A stretch of 64,000 nt of DNA from Gammaproteobacteria bacterium (GTDB lineage Bacteria > Pseudomonadota > Gammaproteobacteria > Pseudomonadales > Ketobacteraceae). The notes under the pieces were generated by a model. The model saw only the letters and a list, made by a program, of their open reading frames with translations. It was not told where the DNA came from and made no database searches. Positions 54,210-63,396 of this stretch are shown here, in pieces. The first letter of the stretch is position 1; each line of letters begins with the position of its first letter. The DNA is taken from positions 78,394 to 142,393 of the forward strand of contig JABLXQ010000010.1 in NCBI GenBank assembly GCA_013178375.1. Reading direction: 5' to 3'. The translations under genes were made by a program, and so were the position numbers.

Positions 54210-55490
54210 GTGAAAGAAAAGCTGCCGGTCAGCCAATTGTATGTGGGGGCCTATATCGAGCTTCCCCTGAAGTGGAATGAACATCCTTTCCTCCGTGGCC
54301 GTTTTCTCGTCAAGGACGAAGAACAGATCGGAGTGATACGCCAGCTGGGGCTGGAGTATGTGTTGCTGGATCCCAGCCGGTCCAAGGCGCCCCCGCCGCC
54401 AGCATCGGGCGAGTCACCCGCGCAACCCGATCCACCCGAAAACCTGGAGCAATTCGACGTCCGGATCAAGGAGGCCTGGAAATCCAAGCAGGCACTGAAC
54501 GCCGAACTGCAGAAGCGTCGGGAAGATATCCGCACGGCGGAAAGACAGTTCAAGCAAACCGTCGCCAAGGTCAAGGACATCAACAACAAGATGAGTCATC
54601 ACCCGGCGCAGGCCATCAACGAGGCTGATGAACTGGTGGCCACCATCATTCATTCATTGTTGAGTAGCGAGGACAATCTCGTTCACCTGATGAGTGCAAA
54701 CAATCTGGACGATTCCCTGTATTACCATCAGATCAACGTGTCAGTGCTGTCGCTGTTGATGGGGCGGCAACTGCTGCTGTCCGAGGAGGATATGCAACTG
54801 CTGGGTATGGCGGCACTGCTGCATGACATCGGCAAGATCAAGGTTCCACCGCAGATACTGCGCAAGAAGAGCGCGCTCACGAAACCCGAGGAAGGCATCT
54901 GGCGTCTGCATCCGGCGTACAGCCGTGAATACCTGCAGAAATTCCTCAGCCAGCATCCCCGCGTGGCGCTGATTGCCGAACAGCACCACGAGCAGGCGGA
55001 TGGCAGCGGCTTTCCGCACCAGCTGTCTGCCAGCCAGATGGATCCCCTCAGTCATGTGGTCATCATCGCGAACTATTACGACAATCTGTGCAACCATCCA
55101 GACCCGGCCAACAGTTTGACGCCCCATGAAGCACTGAGTCAGATGTTCGCCCGGCATGCGGTGAAATTTGACAAGGTGGTGCTGCAACAGTTCGTCAAGC
55201 TGATGGGTATCTATCCGCCGGGAACTCTGGTGCATTTATCTGACGGCAGCTTGGGTATTGTGCTGTCCCTGAACCGGGCTGAACTGCTACGACCGAGTAT
55301 CATGCTGTACGATCCCAATGTGCCCAAGGAACAGGCTGTCATCATCGATCTCAATGATGCCAAGGAGCTGTCCATCAAGAGCAGCATTCGCCCTTCAAAG
55401 CTGCCAGAACCTGTGTATCAGTATCTGAACCCGCGCGAGCGCATCAATTATTTTTTCTCGTTGCAGCAGCAGGATTCACGCAAACAGTAA
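54210..55490 (+). CDS. HD-GYP cyclic-di-GMP phosphodiesterase (DUF3391 N-terminus)
   Basis: 426 residues from GTG 54210, which has AGGAG 8 bases upstream and gives the usual family start KEKLPVSQLYVGAYI; upstream in-frame ATGs at 54171 and 54201 are alternatives. Residues 1-55 are DUF3391, then a Pro-rich linker and a coil. The HD domain has LLHDIGKIKVP (His205-Asp206), HHEQADGSGFP at 259-269 and later ligands. The GYP motif reads GFP. It should hydrolyse c-di-GMP to GMP or pGpG in the cytoplasm. It forms a signalling cluster with the flanking genes. Confidence 0.9.
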   Translation: MKEKLPVSQLYVGAYIELPLKWNEHPFLRGRFLVKDEEQIGVIRQLGLEYVLLDPSRSKAPPPPASGESPAQPDPPENLEQFDVRIKEAWKSKQALNAELQKRREDIRTAERQFKQTVAKVKDINNKMSHHPAQAINEADELVATIIHSLLSSEDNLVHLMSANNLDDSLYYHQINVSVLSLLMGRQLLLSEEDMQLLGMAALLHDIGKIKVPPQILRKKSALTKPEEGIWRLHPAYSREYLQKFLSQHPRVALIAEQHHEQADGSGFPHQLSASQMDPLSHVVIIANYYDNLCNHPDPANSLTPHEALSQMFARHAVKFDKVVLQQFVKLMGIYPPGTLVHLSDGSLGIVLSLNRAELLRPSIMLYDPNVPKEQAVIIDLNDAKELSIKSSIRPSKLPEPVYQYLNPRERINYFFSLQQQDSRKQ

Positions 55491-55529
55491 AGTCGCTCTG
55501 GATCGATATCCTGCAGCGCGCGGGTGGTC

Positions 55530-56681
55530 TCAGACTGAGGGAATGGATGAGGCCGTCACCACCCGATTGCGGCCGGCCTGTTTGGCCTGGTACAGCGCGA
55601 GGTCAGCGGCCTTGAGCAGGTCGTTGAGGCTGCCCACGTCATTGGCCGGGAAGCAGGAAACCCCCAGGCTGGCGGTGATGGAAATGCTCTGGCCATCGAC
55701 TTCAACGCGCGTGGCAGCAATGCGCTCGCGAATCCGTTCCGCCGCTGTGGTGGCTTCTGCCAGGGTCAGGCCCGGCATCAGGATGGCAAATTCTTCGCCG
55801 CCGTAACGTCCCACTTCATCATACTGGCGGGTGCTGTCCATCAGCGCGGCAGAGGCGGCCACCAGCACCTGGTCGCCGGCATGATGGCCCCAGGTGTCAT
55901 TGATGGATTTGAAGTGATCCAGATCCACCATCACACAGGCGACGCTTTGCAGGGTGGTGCGCTGGGCGCGCTGGATTTCGGTTTCGCCCCGTTCGATGAA
56001 GGAGCGGCGGTTGCTGAGCCGGGTCAGGCCGTCGATGCTGGACATTTCCCGGTACAGGTTTTCCCGTTCCACCCAGCGATTGATCACGGCGATGCTGATG
56101 CGGATGATGGCCAGCAGCACGACGGTGACCATCACCTGAAACGCCAGCCAGCCGCTGCTGGGCCTGCCATCCATCTCGAAGGGTGACTGGCGGAACAGCG
56201 GCGCCACCGGCAGCAAGTGAAGAAAGTCCGCAATGGCCAGCAGCAACATCAGCACACACACCAGCAGATAAGCGATGTAGATCTTGCGCATGCGCGCCAG
56301 CGCCGATGCGATATTGAATCCCAGCAGCAGTATCAGCAGTCCCTGAGTGAAGTGGGTACCGGAGGCGTATCCCCCGGCCAGGACATTGAAGACAAACGAT
56401 CCGATGACAAAGTTTTCCAGCGTATGCCAGTCGTTGCAGGTTTGCAGGCGCGCCCGGGCCATCAGCAGCAGGCTGACCAGCCCCACCGCCTGGATGCCGA
56501 ACAGCACAAGCAGGGCTTGCGCAACCGTCGTATCCAGGTACTCCGGCGCCAGCAGCATGGTCGCCAGCAACCAGCCGCCCAGCACCACGGGCGCCAGCAT
56601 CAGCAGGCTGCCCAGCAGTATCTGGCGTTCGATGGGGCGCCAGTCCAATGGGTTGGATAGGCGTGGCAAAACTCGTGGCAT
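55530..56681 (-). CDS. Membrane diguanylate cyclase
   Basis: 383 residues from ATG 56681 (GGAG 8 bases upstream); the longer frame to 56789 runs into the terminator of the next gene. Six or so transmembrane segments fill residues 20-195. The GGDEF domain follows (DGLTRLSNRRSF, DLDHFKSINDTWGH) with active-site GGEEF and an upstream RxxD-like position lacking the clear inhibitory motif. It should make c-di-GMP from two GTP. Convergent with the HD-GYP gene, with 39 bp between the stops. Confidence 0.9.
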   Translation of the reverse strand: MPRVLPRLSNPLDWRPIERQILLGSLLMLAPVVLGGWLLATMLLAPEYLDTTVAQALLVLFGIQAVGLVSLLLMARARLQTCNDWHTLENFVIGSFVFNVLAGGYASGTHFTQGLLILLLGFNIASALARMRKIYIAYLLVCVLMLLLAIADFLHLLPVAPLFRQSPFEMDGRPSSGWLAFQVMVTVVLLAIIRISIAVINRWVERENLYREMSSIDGLTRLSNRRSFIERGETEIQRAQRTTLQSVACVMVDLDHFKSINDTWGHHAGDQVLVAASAALMDSTRQYDEVGRYGGEEFAILMPGLTLAEATTAAERIRERIAATRVEVDGQSISITASLGVSCFPANDVGSLNDLLKAADLALYQAKQAGRNRVVTASSIPSV

Positions 56682-56776
56682 AAACAGGCTCCGGATGTGT
56701 CCGTGCTGGATCGATGTACGGACTATTACAGTGTAGCTGCCGGATGGCATTGATCGGGGCCTGGAAATGAGTGCAT

Positions 56777-56814
56777 AAAAAAAGGGCAACGGCGTTAACC
56801 GTTGCCCTTTTCTA
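56777..56814 (-). terminator. Rho-independent terminator of the dihaem cytochrome gene
   Basis: A perfect 12-bp stem, AAAGGGCAACGG / CCGTTGCCCTTT, with a 6-base loop. On the minus strand it is followed by a run of seven T. It begins 18 bases after the stop codon at 56829. Confidence 0.92.
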
Positions 56815-56828
56815 CTACTGCTGCCTTC

Positions 56829-58901
56829 TTAAAGTGTTTTCAGGTATTCGATGATGGCGTAGCGTTCGGCGTCGGTGAGGACGCTGGTGAACTCGTGGCC
56901 TTCATTGCCCTGGCTGTACATGATCGTGTTATAGATTTTGCGGTTTTCCATGTCTGCCGTCGAATTGATGGGCGGGAAATCCACGTTCCAGGCGCCGGTC
57001 AGGTTGCCATACAGAACTTCCAGCAGAACCTGCGCCAGCGGTGTGGCATAGACATTCCAGATGCTGCAATTGAAGCCGGGTTTGACCATCGGCGGCAGAT
57101 TCACACAGGGAATCTCATCGTATTTCCAGCCCAGTTTTTTCTGGTCGAAAGATCGGGTCAGGTCGGTGTCAAAACCCATGACCACTTCGCCTTCCGCTGC
57201 CAGCTTGGGTGCTGATACGCGCCGCCAGATGGGGTAGCGGTCCTGCGGTTTCAATACTTCCCACACATTGGGTACCGAACCGTTATGGAAATAGGGTGCT
57301 GATGCCCACACACCGTACAGCGGTTGCGCCAGATAACCCACCTCACGATCGCCGCGCAGGCGTTTCTGGCCCTGCGGACCGCAATCGTTTTCCGTGCCCA
57401 TGGTTTCCGGGTAACCGAAGAAGTTCTTCGAACCGGTCACCTGCATGGCTTCGGTGTTGGTGAGCACGCGACGCTTGTCGGTACCGATGATGTCCAGCGG
57501 AACAATGTAGGCCGCCATGCCTTCCAGTTGCGGGTCAGCCAGATAGTCGGGGTTGTTCACGTAGCGGGGTGAGTAGGCACCGTGACAGCCGGCACAGGAA
57601 CCGTTGCCTTCAGCGCGCGCCACCTTGTTTTTACGCTCCGGGGCCCACAGGTTCAGCTCATGAAACAGCACGGCGCCCTGTTCGGCCAGTGCGGTATTGA
57701 CGGGCAGCGGATATTTGGGTGCTTTCAGTGTTTCGATCCAGGTATTCATTTCCGGACCGTGTTCGCGCATCCAGTCCTGGCCTGCTTCACCCAGGCCGCC
57801 AGCGGTTCCGCCGAACAGGCCAAAGAAGGGTGTGTAGAAAACGGCGTCAACCCGTGGCGCATCGATAGGGAACAGGCCGTCCACGAATTTCACGGTGCGG
57901 TGACCCATGTTCCACCAGGGTGGGGAATCCATGCTGCCGGTGGAGCCGGAACCCAGGATGTTGAAGAAGCCACCGATGGTGGGCAGACCCTGGTCGGGAA
58001 ACAGGAAGGCAATGTTCACGGCGCTGGCGTTGTTGGTGCCACGGGTTTGCGTCAGGTTCAGCGGTGTGGCGCCGGAGGCCAGATAGCCCAGTGGCAGCAT
58101 GTCGCGCAGGAACAGGTTCAGGTCGGTGGCGCTGCTGCCGCCGAAAATGAAGCCCAGATCCTTGCCCTGCTGCTTGGTGCCCACTTCGCCGCTGTGGCAG
58201 CCATGACAGGTGACTCCGATCCGGCCGCTCCAGCTGCCGTCCGGATTGCGCACCTGGGTGAACATTTCTGGTAACTGGCCACTGCCGCCGTTGGTACGGT
58301 TGGGATCTTCACCTTTGAGCGGGTAAGGATTGCGTTCGCTGTGAATACCGGAACCGTAGCGATTCGCTGCCAACTGGTCGAAATTCGCCGGACGCTCGTC
58401 GTAACCGCCCCAGATGGTCCAGAGTTTGTTGTATTGCGCGGCGTTGAAGGTGGCAATGCCCGCTGCGGCCGATAGTGAATTGTAACGGGTGCCGGAAAAC
58501 AGCGCCGCCACGCCCTCGTTGCCGGTGTCCATCAAGGCTTCGCCCCGGTTGAAGATCGCACGCAATTCGCCGCAGGTTTCCGGATGGCCCGCTTCCTTCA
58601 CCAGTGCCGGATCAACATGGCATTCCTTGTAGTAAGCGTTGAAGTGAACGGCCTTGCCGTCGCTGATGCCTGGCTGCACCAGTGTGCGCGGATCAGCGGG
58701 CAGAGGGGTGGCGTCGTCTTTGCCGTAGCAGTAATCCCACTGGGCAGTACCGCCCCGGGTACTGCCGAGCAGGGCGTTGGGATCATCGTCATGGACATAG
58801 GCGCTGGCGGGTAGTGTCAGCAAACTGAGTGAAGCCGACAGGCAATAGAATGCCCCGGTTGCCACTCTCGCGAGCGGAACCTTTTTTGGTTGGAAGTGCA
58901 T
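56829..58901 (-). CDS. Dihaem c-type cytochrome, RoxA/RoxB rubber-oxygenase-like
   Basis: 690 residues from ATG 58901 (AGGA 7 bases upstream); the TTG at 58907 is an extension. Signal peptide about 1-35. Two haem motifs: CHGCH near residue 231 and CAGCH near 437. Length, haem count and the late LYGVWASAPYFHNGSVPNVWEVL block match the MauG-related RoxA/RoxB family, which cleaves polyisoprene outside the cell. The substrate here is unproven; a dihaem peroxidase relative is the alternative. It has its own terminator and stands alone. Confidence 0.65.
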   Translation of the reverse strand: MHFQPKKVPLARVATGAFYCLSASLSLLTLPASAYVHDDDPNALLGSTRGGTAQWDYCYGKDDATPLPADPRTLVQPGISDGKAVHFNAYYKECHVDPALVKEAGHPETCGELRAIFNRGEALMDTGNEGVAALFSGTRYNSLSAAAGIATFNAAQYNKLWTIWGGYDERPANFDQLAANRYGSGIHSERNPYPLKGEDPNRTNGGSGQLPEMFTQVRNPDGSWSGRIGVTCHGCHSGEVGTKQQGKDLGFIFGGSSATDLNLFLRDMLPLGYLASGATPLNLTQTRGTNNASAVNIAFLFPDQGLPTIGGFFNILGSGSTGSMDSPPWWNMGHRTVKFVDGLFPIDAPRVDAVFYTPFFGLFGGTAGGLGEAGQDWMREHGPEMNTWIETLKAPKYPLPVNTALAEQGAVLFHELNLWAPERKNKVARAEGNGSCAGCHGAYSPRYVNNPDYLADPQLEGMAAYIVPLDIIGTDKRRVLTNTEAMQVTGSKNFFGYPETMGTENDCGPQGQKRLRGDREVGYLAQPLYGVWASAPYFHNGSVPNVWEVLKPQDRYPIWRRVSAPKLAAEGEVVMGFDTDLTRSFDQKKLGWKYDEIPCVNLPPMVKPGFNCSIWNVYATPLAQVLLEVLYGNLTGAWNVDFPPINSTADMENRKIYNTIMYSQGNEGHEFTSVLTDAERYAIIEYLKTL

Positions 58902-59558
58902 TGTCAAATCCTCGTAGCGGACGTTTATGTCCGCCTGCTGTTTTCTCGTTTGAGTTGTTTTGTTGTTGTTATACAGATCGATCTGACTGCTGAATTGAGG
59001 CTAGCACCAGGTATGCAGTGCCACAAGACAAAATATACGAAATGTCTCATTCTTATAGTGTGGTCAGTCAGTGTCTCGGCGGGATACATGGGCTGAGGTG
59101 CAGCAAAATTCGCGACATTTTGTACTTTTATCAAATGATTGGATTGAAAACCCAACCGCCTGTTGTTGGGACCCTGCTGACTCTGGTTCACCGCAAGCGC
59201 TGCTGCTAAGCGGTCATGCGTTCCTGCGCCGAGTCATCTGGAGTGCCCCAAGTTCCGCCGGCAAATGGGATTGGCCGCGACGGCGGCTGGTGCGGGTCAT
59301 GGCAAGAAGAAGACACCTTTGGTCAAGCAGTAGCCGAAAAAAGCGGGCTGATATCACCCTCATCTATCCAGGATCTTTCTTATACGCCCCACAGCGGCAT
59401 TTCGTGGGCCAGCTGCTGTTTCCCTTTTAAACCCGGTGTGGAACAGCTAATAATGAGTTGAATTGAACAGCCGGCTGTTTCACTTTTTCCGTTCGCATGG
59501 ATGCGTGAGTATCGACAACTATTCCAAGAAAGACATTCAAGTCATTGAGGTCCAGATC
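58902..59558. other. Intergenic region, nothing recognised
   Basis: About 650 bp. It holds the promoters of the divergent cytochrome and catalase-like genes. The plus-strand frame at 59216-59461 has no ribosome-binding site, domain or codon pattern that would support a gene. No repeat or RNA is apparent. Confidence 0.5.
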
Positions 59559-60521
59559 ATGAACACATTCAGCGTCCGTTCTCTGGCGACAGCAGTGCTG
59601 CTGTCCGTCAGCACAATGCTCTGCGCCAGCACTACTTTCAATGACGTGGAGCGCGTTGTTTTCGGTCCCATGCCACCTGCGCAAAACGATGAACAGGTGC
59701 AAGAGCAAAGCATCTATCAGCAATCCCTGCTGCCGCAATACCGGGTCACCATCAGTAATTTCTTTGAAGACGGCATCAACCTGCTGACCCAGGATGCCCA
59801 GCGCACGGTGTCCGACACGGCAGATTATTATCCTCGCCTTGAGAAGCGTGTGCACAGCAATGGCATTTGCTTCAAGGGCACCTGGACCATTACGGAACAG
59901 ACACCTTATTCCGGCTATTTCAAAAAAGGCTCGACCGGATTGTTGATTGCACGAGCATCGACGGCGCTGTCAGAAACGAAGCGGGGTCAGCCCCGCGCAT
60001 TCGGGTTCGCCGGCAAACTGTTTCCCACTTTGAATCCGGCCGCGACCACGGAAACGGCGAATTTCTTTTTGGTGGATGTGCTGGCCGGTGTGCAACGCAA
60101 CCGGTATCTGGATGTGAAAATGACCAACAAGCCGGAAACTGGTTTTCGCTTTTCCGTGATTGCACTGGCGCTGCGAGTCAACAGCGCGTTTGGCAAGGCG
60201 GATAGCAAACAGAATATTCGTCAGCTGTATCCCATTGGCGAGCTGGGTCTGGCCAGCGGAGAAACAGCAAAGTCTCCGCTCTATATGATGCTGCAGGCCA
60301 GCGCGCAAATCCCGCGTAATGATGAAGTGGATTTTCGCGATGAACTGAATATTGAAAAGACGGCGAGCGGCAATCTGGTGTTCAATATTCTGGTGTCGGA
60401 CGTCAGTGCCAGCAAAACGGCGAGCAGCTGGACCAGGATCGGGGAAGTGGTGCTAACCCAAAGCAAGGTGTCATACGGCTGTGACCGCCAGTTGCATTTT
60501 GCGCACCCCAAAACCAGATAG
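59559..60521 (+). CDS. Exported catalase-fold-like haem protein
   Basis: 320 residues from ATG 59559 (GAGG 9 bases upstream). Signal peptide about 1-24. The centre reads KRVHSNGICFKGTW, later ARASTALSETKRGQPRAFGFAGKLFP and TANFFLVDVLAG. This follows the catalase core order (active-site His in VHxxG, then F.RAS, then G.RGFA.KF, then N...FF..D) but the protein is much shorter than catalase. A catalase-related peroxidase or allene oxide synthase-like enzyme is possible. The haem-ligating Tyr cannot be placed with confidence. Confidence 0.5.
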   Translation: MNTFSVRSLATAVLLSVSTMLCASTTFNDVERVVFGPMPPAQNDEQVQEQSIYQQSLLPQYRVTISNFFEDGINLLTQDAQRTVSDTADYYPRLEKRVHSNGICFKGTWTITEQTPYSGYFKKGSTGLLIARASTALSETKRGQPRAFGFAGKLFPTLNPAATTETANFFLVDVLAGVQRNRYLDVKMTNKPETGFRFSVIALALRVNSAFGKADSKQNIRQLYPIGELGLASGETAKSPLYMMLQASAQIPRNDEVDFRDELNIEKTASGNLVFNILVSDVSASKTASSWTRIGEVVLTQSKVSYGCDRQLHFAHPKTR

Positions 60522-60571
60522 CATTATCCTATCTGCCACTGTTGGTTGATTCGCGTGGCAGAGTGAATTCC

Positions 60572-60703
60572 GTGGAATATCTGATCAAAAGCTCCCCGAG
60601 CTCGGGCGGGCTCATCGTCGCCATCGGTGCGCAGAACGCGTTCGTGCTGAAGCTGCTGCGCAACTATCTCCTGTGCGATTTTCTGTTGATGGCGCTGGGT
60701 TGA
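60572..60703 (+). pseudogene. Fragment of a LysE/ArgO-type amino-acid exporter
   Basis: Forty-three codons starting GTG. The segment GLIVAIGAQNAFVLKLLRNY matches the first membrane segment of LysE/ArgO exporters (SLIVAIGAQNAFVLRQG). The frame then stops after FLLMALG. The remaining ~160 residues of the family are absent, so this is a remnant. Divergent or adjacent regulator not present. Confidence 0.7.
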
Positions 60704-60725
60704 GCGCCTGCCACTCCGCGTCTGC

Positions 60726-62360
60726 TCAGCGGAACAGGGTGCAGTCCGCAGTTTGCTGCACATTGCAGATCCTTCCTTCCACCACCGGCGCAATGCCGGT
60801 TTTCAGATCCCGCTGCAGTCGCCGGTTCAGTTCATCCTTCAGATCCGGGCGTGTCCGGGCCGGGTTCACCACCATCTCGTCACCCAGCATGTGGTAGCCA
60901 TCCTGATCGCCCTGGCGGTTGAGCAGATAGTCATTGGTGACCGCCAGCAGCACGTCATCGGCACGCACCGGCCGCAATCCCTGCGGCGTGATCAGGCTGA
61001 GTTTTTCCGCCGTGCCCTTGTCTGGATTGTGTTTAAACGCAAAGCCGCTGATCTGCAGCCAGCGGCCATTGCCGGTCCAGTCGGTGATGGCGTGAGTCGC
61101 GATTTCCTGCAGTTGTTTTCCGGTGATGCGTATCAGTGCCAGCCGGGTGGGAAAGGCGAACAGGGTGTCGATGTGCAGGCGGGTAATGTCGCCGGGCGGA
61201 ATGTTGTAGTTCAGCCGCATGCCACCGGAATTGAGAAACGCAATCTGGGCACCTTCTGCGGCGTAGGTTGCACGCGCTGTGTCGGCCAGCAGATTGCCCA
61301 GGTTGGTTTCAAAGCGGCGGATCGTGAGTTCTTCCGCCACCAGTTCGACATTGGTCCTGCCGCGCACTTCCTGCATGCAATCCGGTGGCGCCTGAAGATC
61401 GGCGCAATATTCGCGGGCAAAGCGCTGGTTCCACTGGCTGGTGCGATGTCGCATGGCGGGGGACGCCGCACGGTCACCAGGCAGCGACACGTACTCGACC
61501 TGCGTCTGCGGTCTGTTCTGTTGCAGGCCTTGCTGAAAGGAAATGCGCACGACGGCAGCGCTGGCGGCGTCGGCATCGGCCTTGACCAGATGGCGGCCGT
61601 TGATGATCTCATGCTTGCGTTCGTGTTCATGGCCACCGGCCACGAAGTCGGGCGCGTTTTCACCCAGGGATTCCAGCATGGCCTTGTCGTCGGCCAGGGT
61701 CTGGTGGGTCACCGCAATTACCAGGCGGGCACCCTGTGCGCGCAGATCGCGCGTGATGCGGCCCACGGTTTCGGCCGGCGGCAGAAAACGGTCGATATAG
61801 TCCGCGCCCTTGAGATCGGTGGTGGCGCCCAGCAGTCCGACCTTGATGCCGTTGACGGTGACAATGCGGGATTCCACCAGATTCCGGCCCTGAATCAGTT
61901 TCTGGCCGGCGCTGTCGTTTTTGAAAATGATATTGCTGCCCAGCCAGTCGAACTGGGATTCGGTGATGCGGCTTTGCAGCAGCGGGGCGTGTTTGAGTTT
62001 GTCTTTCTCGAATTCATGATTGCCGAAGGTGACAAACAGGTGGGGATCATGGGCGTCGGCATCGCCATCGAGCAGGTTCATGACGTCGATCATCTGCTTG
62101 CCGTCGTAACGTTGGCTCAGCAGGGAAGGGAACAGGAAGTCGCCGGCGTGCAGCACCAGCACGTCGCCCTCACTTTTTTCCAGTTCAGTGCGCAGGCTGC
62201 GCAGGGTGGCAAAATTATCGGTGCGATAGGTGTCGTTCACCACGATCAGGGTGACGCGGTCCGGCGCTTGCTGCAGCGGCGTGGTGCAGGCGGCGAGGCA
62301 GGCAGTCAGTGCAAGTGTACGTGCAAGTGTTAGTGTAAGTGCCGCAGTCAGTTGCTTCAT
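60726..62360 (-). CDS. 5'-nucleotidase/UshA-like metallophosphoesterase lipoprotein
   Basis: 544 residues from ATG 62360 (AGGG 8 bases upstream). The N-terminus has two overlapping lipobox candidates (LTAC, LAAC near residues 21 and 25). The metallophosphoesterase domain has VNDTY, HAGDF, FGNHEFE, AVTHQT and GGHEHE. The C-terminal 5'-nucleotidase domain has NLGNLLADTA, FLNSGGMR and the substrate-stacking region near the end. The first metal motif is D-T-Y instead of the usual D-x-H. It likely hydrolyses nucleotides or other phosphoesters in the periplasm. Confidence 0.87.
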   Translation of the reverse strand: MKQLTAALTLTLARTLALTACLAACTTPLQQAPDRVTLIVVNDTYRTDNFATLRSLRTELEKSEGDVLVLHAGDFLFPSLLSQRYDGKQMIDVMNLLDGDADAHDPHLFVTFGNHEFEKDKLKHAPLLQSRITESQFDWLGSNIIFKNDSAGQKLIQGRNLVESRIVTVNGIKVGLLGATTDLKGADYIDRFLPPAETVGRITRDLRAQGARLVIAVTHQTLADDKAMLESLGENAPDFVAGGHEHERKHEIINGRHLVKADADAASAAVVRISFQQGLQQNRPQTQVEYVSLPGDRAASPAMRHRTSQWNQRFAREYCADLQAPPDCMQEVRGRTNVELVAEELTIRRFETNLGNLLADTARATYAAEGAQIAFLNSGGMRLNYNIPPGDITRLHIDTLFAFPTRLALIRITGKQLQEIATHAITDWTGNGRWLQISGFAFKHNPDKGTAEKLSLITPQGLRPVRADDVLLAVTNDYLLNRQGDQDGYHMLGDEMVVNPARTRPDLKDELNRRLQRDLKTGIAPVVEGRICNVQQTADCTLFR

Positions 62361-62424
62361 GGTCAGGCCCTGATTCGGAATTGATGCTGGCTGGCATTGT
62401 TGCCCAGGCCGGCGCCCGCCGCAA

Positions 62425-63117
62425 TCAATGCGCCCGAATTCGTTCTGCCGATGGAATGCCGTCAAATACTGTCGGCCTGATCCAGCGCGCAATATTTCGG
62501 GTCAGGGTTGTGGGTCCCACCACTTTCAGCCGGTTTTCCTCGATGGCCGTTTGATAGCTGATGTCGCCCATCCACGCCTGAATCATGGTGCGAAGATCCG
62601 TGGTGAAGTACACATCCACATCCTTGCCGGGATCCTGCACGCAGGTGTCCACCTGGGCATCGCGCACGATGATCCACCAGTCGCGCAGTGCGTTCAGATC
62701 GGTGAACTGAAAGCGGATGACTGTTTCGTTGCCGATCAGATGCGCCACGTCGATGCTGCGTTCCAGATACAGCATCAGCAGTTCAACATCCAGATCGGTT
62801 TCCGGCAGATTGTCACGGGCCCAGCGCATGCCCCACATGCCAATGGATTCGATGATCGGCGTCAGTTCCCTGCCGGATTCCGTCAGAAAGTATTCATAGC
62901 CTTTCTGGCCGGGAATTTTCTTCCTGAACACAATGCCGCTGTCGCACAGCTCGCCCAGACGTTTCGTGAGCATGGTGGGTGAAATGGTGCTGAGGCCCCG
63001 TTGCAAGGTGTTGAAACGGGTGCCACCCATCAGCAGTTCCCGCACGATCAGCAATGTCCAGCGGTCGCCCAGAAGTTCGGCAGCTTTGGAGATGGGGCAG
63101 AATTGTCCGTATTGCAT
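62425..63117 (-). CDS. HxlR-family transcriptional regulator with SCP2-like C-terminal domain
   Basis: 230 residues. The HxlR winged helix covers about 5-105: CPISKAAELLGDRWTLLIVRELL, then RFNTLQRGLSTISPTMLTKRL and the wing. The C-terminal half (about 115-225) is an SCP2/sterol-carrier-like domain that may bind a lipid or other hydrophobic ligand. AGGAG lies 10 bases before ATG 63117. It is divergent from the methyltransferase-like gene, which is its likely target. Repeated ACTAC/GTAGT half-sites lie between the two. Confidence 0.9.
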   Translation of the reverse strand: MQYGQFCPISKAAELLGDRWTLLIVRELLMGGTRFNTLQRGLSTISPTMLTKRLGELCDSGIVFRKKIPGQKGYEYFLTESGRELTPIIESIGMWGMRWARDNLPETDLDVELLMLYLERSIDVAHLIGNETVIRFQFTDLNALRDWWIIVRDAQVDTCVQDPGKDVDVYFTTDLRTMIQAWMGDISYQTAIEENRLKVVGPTTLTRNIARWIRPTVFDGIPSAERIRAH

Positions 63118-63207
63118 GGCTGTTTGCTCCTGCTTTCAGTCAGGCCTTGCAGCAGATTGCGCGACCTGTTCCGCATTGTGGCTGGCATTAATACCAGAAG
63201 CGCCGCA

Positions 63208-63239
63208 ACTACAGTTTGCGTAGTGGGTTACTACAGTTT
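63208..63239. promoter_or_regulatory. Candidate HxlR operator with three half-sites
   Basis: ACTAC-N7-GTAGT-N5-ACTAC. The outer two are part of a direct repeat ACTACAGTTT at 63208 and 63230, 22 bp apart (two helical turns). It sits between the HxlR gene and the divergent methyltransferase-like gene. Confidence 0.55.
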
Positions 63240-63396
63240 TGGAAGTTCTATCCTGCCCCCCGTCCTGCCTACCATGCCGCTGTCGCATCCCGGTTCGGTT
63301 TCGACGCGTTAATTCAGAGGTTCCTTAACAAGCGTCAGGTGCAGAGGGCTGGATTTGATTGTAACGCTTTCAACATTTATGAAAAGGAGAACTCCC

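Noticed and set aside
59216..59461. 81-codon plus-strand frame before the catalase-like gene
   Set aside because: No ribosome-binding site or domain; ends beside the next gene by chance.
60753..62333. 526-codon plus-strand frame
   Set aside because: Antisense of the 5'-nucleotidase-like gene.
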